From Phaeobacter cretensis (GTDB lineage Bacteria; Pseudomonadota; Alphaproteobacteria; Rhodobacterales; Rhodobacteraceae): 64,000 nt of DNA. The notes beneath the pieces were generated by a model. That model saw only the letters and a list, made by a program, of their open reading frames with translations. It was not told the DNA's origin and did no database searches. The position numbers and the translations under genes are program-made. Of this stretch, positions 52,484-61,806 are shown piece after piece. The first letter of the stretch is position 1. Every line of letters starts with the position of its first letter. Location of the stretch: the NCBI RefSeq assembly GCF_047372505.1, contig NZ_JBKBEU010000001.1:3162001-3226000 (forward strand), given 5' to 3'.

Positions 52484-54304
52484 GTGCTGGATCAACCAAT
52501 CGCGCAAATTAAGGGACTCCGGGTTGAGTTTCAAACCAAGGACGGTCCGGTTGTGGGGGTTAAGGATGTCTCATTCGACATTAATCCCGGCGAAACCGTT
52601 TGTATCGTTGGCGAATCCGGATCCGGAAAATCGGTCTCCTCGTTGTCACTGATGCGGCTGGTTGAGTTCGGCGGTGGCGATATTACGTCGGGGCAACTCT
52701 TGTTTGATCGCCGTGATGGCGAAGAGGTGGATTTGGGGAAAACCGACCAAGCGTTGATGAAACAGATTCGCGGTAATGAGATCGGTATGATCTTTCAGGA
52801 GCCGATGACCGCGCTTAACCCGGTGTTCACCGTAGGCCGTCAGCTGACGGAAGGGCTGCGTATCCACAAGGATCTCGGCAAGAAAGCTGCGGAAGAGCGT
52901 GCGCTTGAGTTGCTGCGAGAGGTGCGTATCCCTGAACCAGAGCGTCGGCTGCAACAATATCCCCATGAGCTTTCCGGCGGTATGCGGCAACGGGTGGTGA
53001 TCGCGATGGCCATGGCCTGCGAGCCGCGCTTGTTGATTGCGGATGAACCGACAACGGCCCTGGACGTGACCATTCAGGCGGAAATTCTGGCACTGATGGA
53101 CCGCCTGAAGCGCGAAACCGGCACAGCGGTTATGTTCATCACTCACGACATGGCGGTCGTCGCACAAATGGCGGATCGCGTGGTAGTTATGTACCGGGGG
53201 AACAAAGTCGAAGAGGGCACCGTCCACGAGATCTTCGAAAACCCACAGCATGATTACACCAAAGCGCTGCTGGCTGCCGTTCCCAAACTCGGAGAGATGC
53301 GCGGTAAAGACTATCCCGAGCCGATGAAGTTGATGGGTGTAGAACAGCAGGCAATTGCCCCGATCAAGGGCAGCGATGAAGTGCTTCTTGAAGTGAAAAA
53401 CCTGGTGACGCGCTTCCCGGTTAAGGGGGGTGTTCTGCGCCGAACTGTTGCCAATGTGCATGCGGTCGAAGACGTCTCCTTCAAAGTGTTCAAAGGGCAG
53501 ACGTTGTCTCTGGTCGGCGAATCCGGCTGTGGCAAATCTTCTGCCGGGCGCTCAATATTGCGGCTGGTCGAGCCGGTTTCAGGCGCGGTAGAGTTTGAAG
53601 GCCGTGATATTCTCGATCTGAGCCAAAGAGAGCTGCACAAGGCGCGGCTTGATATGCAGATGATCTTTCAAGATCCCTTTGCATCCCTCAATCCGCAGAT
53701 GCAGTTGTTGGATCAAGTAGCTGAACCGATGCGAAATTATGGTCTTGCAACAGGTTCCGAACTGCAGGACCGGGTTGCGACGCTGTTCGACAGGGTGCAT
53801 TTGCCGCGCAGCTTTATGCGCCGTTATCCACACGAAATGTCAGGCGGTCAGCGCCAGCGGATCGCGATTGCCCGCGCGCTTGCTCTTAATCCGAAACTGA
53901 TTGTCGCGGATGAGGCGGTTTCGGCGCTCGATGTTTCGGTGCAGGCGCAGGTGTTGAACTTGATGATGGAATTGCAATCTGAATTGGGGCTTTCCTTCCT
54001 GTTTATCAGCCACGATATGGCGGTTGTTGAACGTGTCAGCCATCAGGTCGGAGTTATGTATCTGGGCCGTATTGTCGAGCTGGGGCCACGGGCGCGTGTC
54101 TTTGAAAACCCGCAACACGCCTATACGCAGGCTTTGATGAAAGCGGTTCCTATCGCGGATCCGAACCAGCGTAAGTCGGAGAAGGATCTGAACTTTAAGC
54201 CGATCCCCTCACCGATTCATGATCTGAATTACCACGCCGAGCCATCCAGATATATGGAGGTGGAACCCGGTCATTTCGTGTTGATCACCGACAGTGGCTA
54301 CTAA
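52484..54304 (+). CDS. Fused double ATP-binding protein of the peptide ABC transporter (DppD-DppF type)
   Basis: 606 residues with two complete ABC modules: GESGSGKS and GESGCGKS (Walker A), LSGGMRQR and MSGGQRQR (signatures), LLIADEPTTALDV and LIVADEAVSALDV (Walker B). One polypeptide thus replaces the D and F subunits. Start is GTG, preceded by AAGGGGA. Divergent from the binding protein and permeases; three bases before the deacetylase gene, so ATPase and hydrolase form one unit. Confidence 0.95.
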   Translation: MLDQPIAQIKGLRVEFQTKDGPVVGVKDVSFDINPGETVCIVGESGSGKSVSSLSLMRLVEFGGGDITSGQLLFDRRDGEEVDLGKTDQALMKQIRGNEIGMIFQEPMTALNPVFTVGRQLTEGLRIHKDLGKKAAEERALELLREVRIPEPERRLQQYPHELSGGMRQRVVIAMAMACEPRLLIADEPTTALDVTIQAEILALMDRLKRETGTAVMFITHDMAVVAQMADRVVVMYRGNKVEEGTVHEIFENPQHDYTKALLAAVPKLGEMRGKDYPEPMKLMGVEQQAIAPIKGSDEVLLEVKNLVTRFPVKGGVLRRTVANVHAVEDVSFKVFKGQTLSLVGESGCGKSSAGRSILRLVEPVSGAVEFEGRDILDLSQRELHKARLDMQMIFQDPFASLNPQMQLLDQVAEPMRNYGLATGSELQDRVATLFDRVHLPRSFMRRYPHEMSGGQRQRIAIARALALNPKLIVADEAVSALDVSVQAQVLNLMMELQSELGLSFLFISHDMAVVERVSHQVGVMYLGRIVELGPRARVFENPQHAYTQALMKAVPIADPNQRKSEKDLNFKPIPSPIHDLNYHAEPSRYMEVEPGHFVLITDSGY

Positions 54305-54307
54305 GGC

Positions 54308-55474
54308 ATGACAGATCAACTTAGCCCGCTCGAGATCATGACCAAGTTGATCTCTTTTCCCACGGTCAGCAGTGAAACAAACTTGCCGCTGGTCGAATGG
54401 GTTGAAGAATACCTCGCGAGTCACAGCATTACCGCACATCGTTGGGTCGATCCTGACCAGCCGCATAAGGCGGCAGTTTTTGCCCATGTTGGCCCTGATG
54501 TCGAGGGCGCGGTCGTCCTGTCAGGGCACACTGATGTGGTCCCGATTGAAGGGCAGCCATGGGACAGTGATCCGTTCGCAGTGGTTGAGCGGGACGGCAG
54601 GTACTACGGCCGTGGCTCCTGTGATATGAAGGGGTTTGATGCGCTGGCGATTTGGGCGCTGGTCGCCGCACATCATCGAGGCGTATCCCGACCGTTGCAA
54701 CTTGCGCTCAGCTTTGACGAGGAAGTTGGCTGCACCGGTGCGCCACCGATGATTGCCGCGATGCAAGAGGTCTTGCCAAAAGGATCTTGCGTGATCGTAG
54801 GAGAGCCTTCGGTGATGCGCCCTGTGACGGGGCACAAAGGCGGCATCGGCTATAGTACGCATCTGGTAGGATTTGAGGTTCACAGCTCACTGATGCACAC
54901 CGGGGTCAGTGCTATAATGCAGGGTGCGCGGCTGATCGATTGGGCGAATGCGCGCAATGCGGAAAACATGGCCAAGTCTCCGGATGACGTTGCTTCGCTT
55001 TTTACCCCACCGTTCACCACTTGCCATGTTGGCATGATTGAAGGTGGTACCGCGCATAACATCACGGCAAAAGATTGCCGGTTTGTGATGGATTTCCGTG
55101 TGGTCCCCGGCGAATCCGCGGCCGATTGGGAAGCTGATTTTTTCACCGCAGTGCGAGAAATTGAGGCGGAAATGCAATCGGTTCACCCCGAAACGCGCAT
55201 TGATATCAGCCAAAAATTCAGCGTCCCAGGACTGGTGCCCGAGGTCGAAGGCGAGGCAGAATCGCTCGTGCGCTCGCTTACGGGTGACAATGGCACCCAT
55301 GTGGTGAGCTATGGCACTGAGGCAGGACAGTTTCAGGAGGCAGGCTACTCAGCCGTGATTTGTGGCCCTGGCGATATTGCGCAGGCCCATCAGCCCAATG
55401 AATATATCGAAGTTGCACAGTTCAATGCTGGCCACAAATTTATGCAGCAGCTGTTGGAGAGGCTTGCGGTCTGA
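54308..55474 (+). CDS. argE: Acetylornithine deacetylase / M20 deacylase (ArgE-like)
   Basis: 388 residues of the M20A group: LSGHTDVVPIEGQPWDSDPF, DMKGFDALAI, DEEVGCTGAPPM with the catalytic Glu, GEPSVMRPVTGHKGG, and the final GDIAQAHQPNEYIE. In-operon with the transporter ATPase. ArgE removes the acetyl group from acetylornithine, but in a peptide locus it may act on other N-acyl amino acids; so the name gives family, not proven substrate. Confidence 0.88.
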   Translation: MTDQLSPLEIMTKLISFPTVSSETNLPLVEWVEEYLASHSITAHRWVDPDQPHKAAVFAHVGPDVEGAVVLSGHTDVVPIEGQPWDSDPFAVVERDGRYYGRGSCDMKGFDALAIWALVAAHHRGVSRPLQLALSFDEEVGCTGAPPMIAAMQEVLPKGSCVIVGEPSVMRPVTGHKGGIGYSTHLVGFEVHSSLMHTGVSAIMQGARLIDWANARNAENMAKSPDDVASLFTPPFTTCHVGMIEGGTAHNITAKDCRFVMDFRVVPGESAADWEADFFTAVREIEAEMQSVHPETRIDISQKFSVPGLVPEVEGEAESLVRSLTGDNGTHVVSYGTEAGQFQEAGYSAVICGPGDIAQAHQPNEYIEVAQFNAGHKFMQQLLERLAV

Positions 55475-55717
55475 GCGCTGGGTTCAGCTGCGCAGCCGGT
55501 TCACAGCTTGGGATGATCAGGGCTGATGGCGAACTGCTTGCACCTCGTTTCGTGATAAGGCAGGTTTCCCGAAGAAGAGTACCCAGAGGCCCTGCTTCGG
55601 GGAGGATGAGTATCATTTCCCCACCATCCCCGCCCTCAGTAGATGGCACATTACGGCTATCGGACGTGTTGGGATGTGCCCGTTGGGACGTAGCGGACCA
55701 TTTGTAAGGAAGCGCCA
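55475..55717. other. Gap before the M20 cluster, no recognised gene
   Basis: 243 bases. Short frames on both strands (55513-55707 plus; 55440-55718 minus) lack ribosome binding sites and family features. A promoter for the M20 genes may lie here. Confidence 0.35.
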
Positions 55718-56884
55718 ATGCCGATCAAGAATCGCCTGTCTGAGATGCATGCCGAAATTACCGGTTGGCGGCGTCACCTGCATCAGATCCCTGAGCTGTT
55801 GTATGAGGTTCATAAAACCGCGGCGTTTGTAGAAGAGAAGCTGCGTAGCTTTGGCATCACCGACATAACCACTGGCATTGGGCAGACCGGTGTCGTGGCG
55901 GTTATCGAGGGAAATACCAATAGGTCAGGTCGTGTCATTGGCCTGCGGGCCGATATGGATGCGCTGCCAATCACCGAAGCAACTGGTGTCGATTATGCAT
56001 CTCAAACGCCGGGGCTGATGCATGCCTGTGGCCATGATGGCCATACCTCGATTTTACTGGGAACTGCGAAATACTTGGCGGAGACCCGCAATTTTGATGG
56101 ACGCGTGGTCCTGATATTCCAACCCGCTGAAGAAGGTGGCGCGGGCGGTAAGGCCATGTGCGACGATGGCTTGATGGACCGTTGGAACATTCAGGAAGTC
56201 TATGGCCTTCATAATGCCCCGGGCATTCCTGTCGGAGAGTTTGCTACTAGGCCGGGTCCATTGCTGGCGTCATCCGATGAGTTTGAAATCAAAGTGACTG
56301 GCGTAGGGGGGCATGCTGCAACTCCGCATGAGGCTGTTGATACCACGTTAGTTGCCGCGCAGATTGTCGTGTCGCTTCAATCCATTGTTGCGCGCAATGT
56401 TGACCCTCTGAAGAACGTCGTACTGACTGTTGGCACGTTTGAGACCGACAGTACCGCGTCCAATGTTATTGCCCATACTGCCCGGCTGCAGGGCACAGTG
56501 CGCACGCTGGAAACTGAGTGTCGCAGTCTGGCTGAGACCCGGGTACATCGCATCGCCGAGGATATCGCTTCCGCCTATGGTGCCCGAGCTGAAGTGATCT
56601 GGACGCCGGGCTATCCCGTCACGATCAATACCGAAGCCGAGACAGAATATGCAGTCGAAGCTGCGCAAGCTGTGGCGGCAAAGGTTACGGCTGATACCGA
56701 CCCGATCATGCCATCCGAGGATTTCGCCTATATGCTGGAGGAGCGTCCCGGCGCGTATATCTTCCTCGGCAATGGCGATACGGCCATGTGCCATCACCCG
56801 GCCTATGACTTCGATGACGAAGCGATCCCACTAGGATGCAGCTGGTTTGCCGAATTGGTAGAACGACGTATGCCCGCAGTCTGA
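55718..56884 (+). CDS. M20 amidohydrolase (hippurate hydrolase family), copy 1
   Basis: 388 residues: HLHQIPELLYEVHKTAAFVE, GLRADMDALPI, MHACGHDGHTSILLG (metal ligands), FQPAEEGG (metal and catalytic Glu), GLHNAPGIPVG, VGGHAATPHEAVD, and PSEDFAYMLEERPGAY. Family cleaves N-acyl amino acids such as hippurate. First of three tandem paralogues. It differs from copies 2 and 3 by reading MPSEDFAY instead of MGGEDF. ATG follows GGAAG. Confidence 0.9.
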   Translation: MPIKNRLSEMHAEITGWRRHLHQIPELLYEVHKTAAFVEEKLRSFGITDITTGIGQTGVVAVIEGNTNRSGRVIGLRADMDALPITEATGVDYASQTPGLMHACGHDGHTSILLGTAKYLAETRNFDGRVVLIFQPAEEGGAGGKAMCDDGLMDRWNIQEVYGLHNAPGIPVGEFATRPGPLLASSDEFEIKVTGVGGHAATPHEAVDTTLVAAQIVVSLQSIVARNVDPLKNVVLTVGTFETDSTASNVIAHTARLQGTVRTLETECRSLAETRVHRIAEDIASAYGARAEVIWTPGYPVTINTEAETEYAVEAAQAVAAKVTADTDPIMPSEDFAYMLEERPGAYIFLGNGDTAMCHHPAYDFDDEAIPLGCSWFAELVERRMPAV

Positions 56885-56894
56885 GGAACGACCG

Positions 56895-58061
56895 ATGCCC
56901 GTGAAGAACCGCTTTGCCGAGCTGCACGCTGAAATCACTGGCTGGCGTCGGGATATCCATCAACACCCCGAAATACTCTATGAAACGCATCGAACCAGCG
57001 CCTTAGTCGCAGAAAAATTGCGTGCCTTTGGGTGTGACGAGGTGGTTACTGGCGTTGGCCGCACTGGCGTCGTTGGCGCGATCCGGGGACGTAGCGACAG
57101 CAACAACCGTGCTATTGGATTGCGTGCGGATATGGATGCTCTGCCGATGTCTGAGGACACGGGTTTGCCACATGCCTCCAAGGTTGAGGGTGCGATGCAT
57201 GCCTGTGGCCACGATGGTCATACCGCTATGCTGCTAGGTGCGGCCAAATACCTTGCTGAGACCCGCAATTTTGATGGGACAGCTGTTGTGATCTTTCAGC
57301 CTGCAGAAGAGGGCGGAAATGGCGCTGAGGCGATGTGCAAAGATGGGTTGATGGACCGTTTTAGCATTGATGAGGTTTATGCCATCCACAATTCCCCCGG
57401 GGTTGAGCTGGGCAAATTCGCGCTACGTGCTGGGCCAATCCTTGCCTCGGTTGATGAGTTCGCTATCAGGTTGCAGGGACGCGGTGGCCACGCTGCAAAG
57501 CCACAGGAGACGGCAGATACGACTGTGATGATGTGCCATCTGATCACCGCTCTTCAGACGATCGTCTCTCGCAATGTTGATCCGGTGTTGCAGGCGGTTC
57601 TCTCTATCACTTCTGCGGAAACCTCCTCAAAGGCATTTAACGTCATCCCTGACCGGGCAGAGGTAAAGGGGACCATACGTACTCATGCTCCATCTGTTCG
57701 CGCAAAAATTCCCGAGCGTCTACGCTCAGTAACGGTCGGGATCGCGCAGACTTTTGGATGTACGGCGGAGCTTGAGTTGATGAAAAATGGTGTGCCTGTG
57801 ACCATCAACGATGATGTCGCGACGGATCACGCTCGTGCGGCTGCGTTGGCGGTGGCCGGCGGATGCGAAGATGTGGCACTTTCGATGGGCGGCGAAGATT
57901 TCTCTTTCATGCTGGAAGAACGCCCCGGTGCTATGATCCGTCTAGGCAATGGTCCGACTGCGGCATTGCACCACCCCTCCTATGATTTCAGTGACGAGGC
58001 CATACCAACTGGTTGCAGCTGGTTTGTCACTCTGATCGAGCAGCGCCTGCCGCTGCCCTGA
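56895..58061 (+). CDS. M20 amidohydrolase (hippurate hydrolase family), copy 2
   Basis: 388 residues, same length as copy 1, ten bases after it. MPVKNRFAELHAEITGWRRD start, GLRADMDALPMSED, MHACGHDGHTAMLLG, FQPAEEGGNGAEAMC, AIHNSPGVELG and MGGEDFSFMLEERPGA. All metal ligands of the family are present. N-terminal sequence is close to copy 3, suggesting the two are the younger duplicates. Confidence 0.9.
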   Translation: MPVKNRFAELHAEITGWRRDIHQHPEILYETHRTSALVAEKLRAFGCDEVVTGVGRTGVVGAIRGRSDSNNRAIGLRADMDALPMSEDTGLPHASKVEGAMHACGHDGHTAMLLGAAKYLAETRNFDGTAVVIFQPAEEGGNGAEAMCKDGLMDRFSIDEVYAIHNSPGVELGKFALRAGPILASVDEFAIRLQGRGGHAAKPQETADTTVMMCHLITALQTIVSRNVDPVLQAVLSITSAETSSKAFNVIPDRAEVKGTIRTHAPSVRAKIPERLRSVTVGIAQTFGCTAELELMKNGVPVTINDDVATDHARAAALAVAGGCEDVALSMGGEDFSFMLEERPGAMIRLGNGPTAALHHPSYDFSDEAIPTGCSWFVTLIEQRLPLP

Positions 58062-58153
58062 GGACGCGACAGGCTGTCGCGTTCTGACACAGTTTCATCT
58101 GAAGACAACGCTGGCCATGAGCGTCAGCGTATTGATCAAAAAAGGACCTTACC

Positions 58154-59317
58154 ATGCCCGTTAAGAACCGTTTCGCCGAATTGCAAAGCGAAGTCACCGC
58201 TTGGCGTCGTGACATTCATGAAAACCCTGAGATCCTGTTTGAAACCCATCGCACCAGCGCCTTGGTTGCGGAAAAACTGAAAGAGTTCGGTTGTGACGAG
58301 ATCGTCACCGGTATCGGTCGTACTGGCGTTGTTGGTGTGATCAAAGGCAAGTCGGATACTGCGGGTAAGGTTATCGGCCTGCGGGCGGATATGGATGCGC
58401 TACCGATCCACGAACAAACCGGCCTCGACTATGCGTCAAAGACCGACGGCGCGATGCATGCCTGTGGCCATGATGGCCATACCGCAATGTTGCTGGGTGC
58501 GGCCAAATATCTGTCTGAGACACGCAATTTCGATGGCACTGTGGTCGTCATCTTCCAACCAGCAGAAGAAGGCGGCGGTGGCGGCAGGGAAATGTGCGAC
58601 GATGGCATGATGGACCGCTGGAATATTCAGGAAGTCTACGGCATGCATAATTGGCCAGGACGCCCTGTTGGTTCTTTTGCGATCCGCCCAGGTGCATTTT
58701 TTGCGGCCACTGACCAGTTCGACATTACCTTTGAGGGGCGTGGTGGCCATGCTGCGAAGCCGCAGGAGACCGTGGATACCACGGTATTGGCTGCCCAGGC
58801 CGTCTTGGCTCTGCAAACCATTGCATCGCGCAACGCAGATCCTGTGCATCAGATTGTCGTCTCTGTGACCTCCTTTGAAACCTCATCCAAAGCATTCAAC
58901 GTGATCCCCCAGAGCGTCCAGATCAAAGGCACCGTGCGGACCATGTCAACTGAAATGCGTGATCTGGCTGAAAAGCGCATCAAAGAGATTTGCGATGGCG
59001 TGGCAGCCACGTTCGGCGGCACCGCAGATGTGACGTATCACCGTGGGTATCCGGTTATGGTTAATCACCAAGAACAGACGGAGTTCGCGGCCAAGGTTGC
59101 CGGCGACATCTCCGGAAACTGTGATGATGCGCCGCTGGTCATGGGCGGAGAAGACTTTGCTTTCATGCTGGAAGAACGTCCAGGCGCGTATATTCTGGTC
59201 GGGAACGGCGATACTGCCCCGGTTCACCACCCCGAATACAACTTCAACGACGAAACCATTCCGGCTGGCTGTAGTTGGTGGGCAGAAATCGTTGAACAGC
59301 GGATGCCAGCGGCCTGA
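58154..59317 (+). CDS. M20 amidohydrolase (hippurate hydrolase family), copy 3
   Basis: 387 residues: ADMDALPIHEQTGLDYASK, MHACGHDGHTAMLLG, FQPAEEGGGGGREMC, GMHNWPGRPVG, MGGEDFAFMLEERPGAY. Closely similar to copy 2 in its first 70 residues. The 92 bases between copies 2 and 3 include a good AAGGA site before the ATG. The set would deacylate or hydrolyse what the ABC system imports. Confidence 0.9.
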   Translation: MPVKNRFAELQSEVTAWRRDIHENPEILFETHRTSALVAEKLKEFGCDEIVTGIGRTGVVGVIKGKSDTAGKVIGLRADMDALPIHEQTGLDYASKTDGAMHACGHDGHTAMLLGAAKYLSETRNFDGTVVVIFQPAEEGGGGGREMCDDGMMDRWNIQEVYGMHNWPGRPVGSFAIRPGAFFAATDQFDITFEGRGGHAAKPQETVDTTVLAAQAVLALQTIASRNADPVHQIVVSVTSFETSSKAFNVIPQSVQIKGTVRTMSTEMRDLAEKRIKEICDGVAATFGGTADVTYHRGYPVMVNHQEQTEFAAKVAGDISGNCDDAPLVMGGEDFAFMLEERPGAYILVGNGDTAPVHHPEYNFNDETIPAGCSWWAEIVEQRMPAA

Positions 59318-59345
59318 TATCTGCAAAATTTTGTTTACTGGCCTG

Positions 59346-59372
59346 TCGCCCGTCCCATCTCGGGGCGGGCGA
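59346..59372. terminator. Terminator between M20 cluster and glycosyltransferase gene
   Basis: Eleven-pair stem TCGCCCGTCCC/GGGGCGGGCGA (one G-U), loop ATCTC, between two convergent genes. T tract is short. Confidence 0.65.
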
Positions 59373-59404
59373 TTGACGTTAAGCCAGCGTCCGATCCCAA
59401 TGTT

Positions 59405-60448
59405 TCAGCCCGAAGCCCAAAGGTCCTGATAGATGGCGTCTATCCCATCAGCCTCAGCACCAGCGCTGAAAGCACTCACAGCCAGATCGCGTCCCTTACG
59501 GGCTGTCTCGGACAACTGCTCAGGTGACGACAACATGTGGTCCGCCACGGCAGTCGCTTCTTCCACGGCCTCCAGTGGAACGACTTTCCCTACCGTCCCT
59601 TGGGCTGAAAACGTGCGGTAGTAACCAGTATCGGAGCCGATAAAAGGCACGCCACTGGCAAGGCCCTCGAGCGGTGCCATGCCATACCCCTCATACCGCG
59701 GGAGCTGTACGACCAGTGACAAGGCGCGCATCACACTCGGCAGGTCAGTGGCAGGAATTTCACCGGGGAACAAAATGCGGTCGCTGAGATTTGCAGCAGC
59801 GATCCGGGCCTGCAGTTCTTTCAGAAACCCTTGATGTTCCCGAGCAGCACGACCGATCACCAGTGCTACTGTATCGGGGTGGTCAGGCAGCAGATGAAGC
59901 ATTGTGTCTACGAATAGATCAGTACCTTTCTCGGGACGAATGCGTCCAATGGTGGCGATACCTTTCTGGCCGCCATATCCCAGTGCTTCCCAGGCAGAAT
60001 TGCGATTTTCCGCGGGCGTGAAAAGATCTGTGTCGACGCCATGCGGTACCACTGCACGCACATGGGGCACATAGGTTGCAGCTGCGTCGGTGGTAGCGAT
60101 TACAGCATCCATGCGGGAGATCAACCAGCGTGGAAAGGCCGAATGCCGCCGCTGTGCGGCGGAGGTGAAGACGATCCGGACAGGCAGTCGCAGGATATCC
60201 CGTGCCCAGATCGCCGCCCGCATTTCAGTATTGCGACGGACGTGCCAGATGGCAAAGGGTTTGGCAGTATCGTGAGTGCGGGAGGCCGCATGGGCTGCAA
60301 CAACGCTGATAGGATCCGGGCAACCGGGCAGGGCACGCCCTACCAATTCCATGTCATATCGGCTTGCCTGTTGGCGGGCTACATTTGCGGCGGTCGCAGA
60401 GACACCCGTAAAATTGCGATTGAAGTTGGTGACGAGAAGGTCGGCCAT
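59405..60448 (-). CDS. Glycosyltransferase family 4 protein, probably LPS core
   Basis: 347 residues with a GT-B fold: NRNFTGVSATAANVARQQ at the N-terminus, VVPHGVDTDLFTP, TIGRIRPEKGTDLF, LPRYEGYGMAPLEGLASGVPFIGSDTGYY with the GPGTxE-type nucleotide-sugar motif. It lies downstream of waaA in the same direction, 13 bases away, so an LPS core or related surface sugar is the likely product. Acceptor and sugar are not known. Confidence 0.85.
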   Translation of the reverse strand: MADLLVTNFNRNFTGVSATAANVARQQASRYDMELVGRALPGCPDPISVVAAHAASRTHDTAKPFAIWHVRRNTEMRAAIWARDILRLPVRIVFTSAAQRRHSAFPRWLISRMDAVIATTDAAATYVPHVRAVVPHGVDTDLFTPAENRNSAWEALGYGGQKGIATIGRIRPEKGTDLFVDTMLHLLPDHPDTVALVIGRAAREHQGFLKELQARIAAANLSDRILFPGEIPATDLPSVMRALSLVVQLPRYEGYGMAPLEGLASGVPFIGSDTGYYRTFSAQGTVGKVVPLEAVEEATAVADHMLSSPEQLSETARKGRDLAVSAFSAGAEADGIDAIYQDLWASG

Positions 60449-60461
60449 CAGTCGTTCCCGT

Positions 60462-61805
60462 TCAGTTGTCCTTGAGGGCCGGAGCCAGGGAAAGCGTGTC
60501 GATCAACAGATCAACGACGCCATCAAGCGCAGCTGCTTGCGCCTCTACTACGCTGCGCACAGCCGAGCGGGCTGAGGTTAGGGCTGCTGTATCTTGCAAC
60601 CAATTCTGCACCGCCTCAGCCAGACTATCGGAATCGCTTATCTCAACGGCCCCGCCTGACGAAATCAACGGCGGATAGGTTTCAGCAAAGTTGAAATACC
60701 CGGGTCCGGTGATTACAGCCGCCCCTGCCTGCGCGACCTCAAAGGGGTTGTGACCGCCTATGGGAGCGAGCGAGCCGCCCACGAACACAATAGGGGAAAG
60801 GGCATACCATGTACCAACTTCGCCCAATGTATCTGCAAGATAGACATTTGTATCTTTTTCAAGCGGTTGTCCCGTGCTGCGCCGGGCGACGCTAAGACCT
60901 GCGCTTTGGGTCAGCAATGTGACTTCCTCTGCACGCTCCGGATGGCGGGGTGCCAACAAGAGGCAAAGATCAGGAAACTGTTTGAGCAGAGATTTATGCG
61001 CGGCGATGATAGCTTCTTCTTCGCCCCTGTGCGTTGAGCTGGCCACCCAGACCGGACGCGAGCCTAGATCTGTGCGCATTGCGCCAAGCACGGCGTTATC
61101 GACAGGTAACGGAGCGGAGCCCGCCTTGAGATTGCCGCTCGGATAGACGGCTTCGGGATCGGCACCAAGCGCGATCAGGCTTTGCCCCATCTGTGGGTTT
61201 TGGCTCAGCAGCACATCGAATTGCCGCATAACAAAAGCAGCCGTAGTGGCTTTCGATTTCCATCGTGCGATTGAGCGATCAGAAAGCCGGGCATTGACCA
61301 GTGCCAGCCGAGCCCCCGAACGTTTGGTGGCGTTTAATGTCACCGGCCATAGCTCACTTTCGACAAATAGCGCTGCATCCGGTTGCCAATGGTTCAGGAA
61401 CCGGCGAACCGGGGCAGCAGCATCCAGCGGCGCAAATTGATGATGGCAATTGCCAGGCATACGCTTTGCCATCATTTCTGCCGAGCTGGCGGTGCCAGAT
61501 GTCAGCAGGAATTCGGCGCCGGGAAGGCGTGGCGACAGCTTGTCAATCAAGCTCAGCGCGGCGAGGCTCTCACCCACGGATGCACCGTGAAACCACAGCA
61601 GCGGTGCAGGGCTGCCATCATGAGCGCGAGGTCTGGGTCGGGCCTGGCTGGCATAGCCAAGCCGCTCCCGTTGGCGTGTAGGCGTGACGCCATGTTCGGC
61701 CAGCTTGCCCGCGACCTTGCGAAAGGCGAAAGGCGCCAATAGCGCGGTGACGCCGCGGTATAGGTGAAACAACAGCGGCGGCGCGCTGGTCTTATGGCTG
61801 GACAT
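60462..61805 (-). CDS. waaA: 3-deoxy-D-manno-octulosonic acid (KDO) transferase
   Basis: 447 residues of inner membrane associated GT-B enzyme that adds KDO to lipid A. Typical segments: LWFHGASVGESLAALSLI, LLTSGTASSAEMM, FVESELWPVTLNATKRSGARLALVNARLS, and VFVGGSLAPIGGHNPFEVAQAGAAVITGP. One base after moaA; upstream of the glycosyltransferase gene. Confidence 0.93.
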   Translation of the reverse strand: MSSHKTSAPPLLFHLYRGVTALLAPFAFRKVAGKLAEHGVTPTRQRERLGYASQARPRPRAHDGSPAPLLWFHGASVGESLAALSLIDKLSPRLPGAEFLLTSGTASSAEMMAKRMPGNCHHQFAPLDAAAPVRRFLNHWQPDAALFVESELWPVTLNATKRSGARLALVNARLSDRSIARWKSKATTAAFVMRQFDVLLSQNPQMGQSLIALGADPEAVYPSGNLKAGSAPLPVDNAVLGAMRTDLGSRPVWVASSTHRGEEEAIIAAHKSLLKQFPDLCLLLAPRHPERAEEVTLLTQSAGLSVARRSTGQPLEKDTNVYLADTLGEVGTWYALSPIVFVGGSLAPIGGHNPFEVAQAGAAVITGPGYFNFAETYPPLISSGGAVEISDSDSLAEAVQNWLQDTAALTSARSAVRSVVEAQAAALDGVVDLLIDTLSLAPALKDN

Positions 61806-61806
61806 C

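Noticed and set aside
55440..55718. Minus-strand 92-residue frame before the M20 cluster
   Set aside because: No ribosome binding site and Ala/Pro/Ser-rich composition typical of shadow frames.
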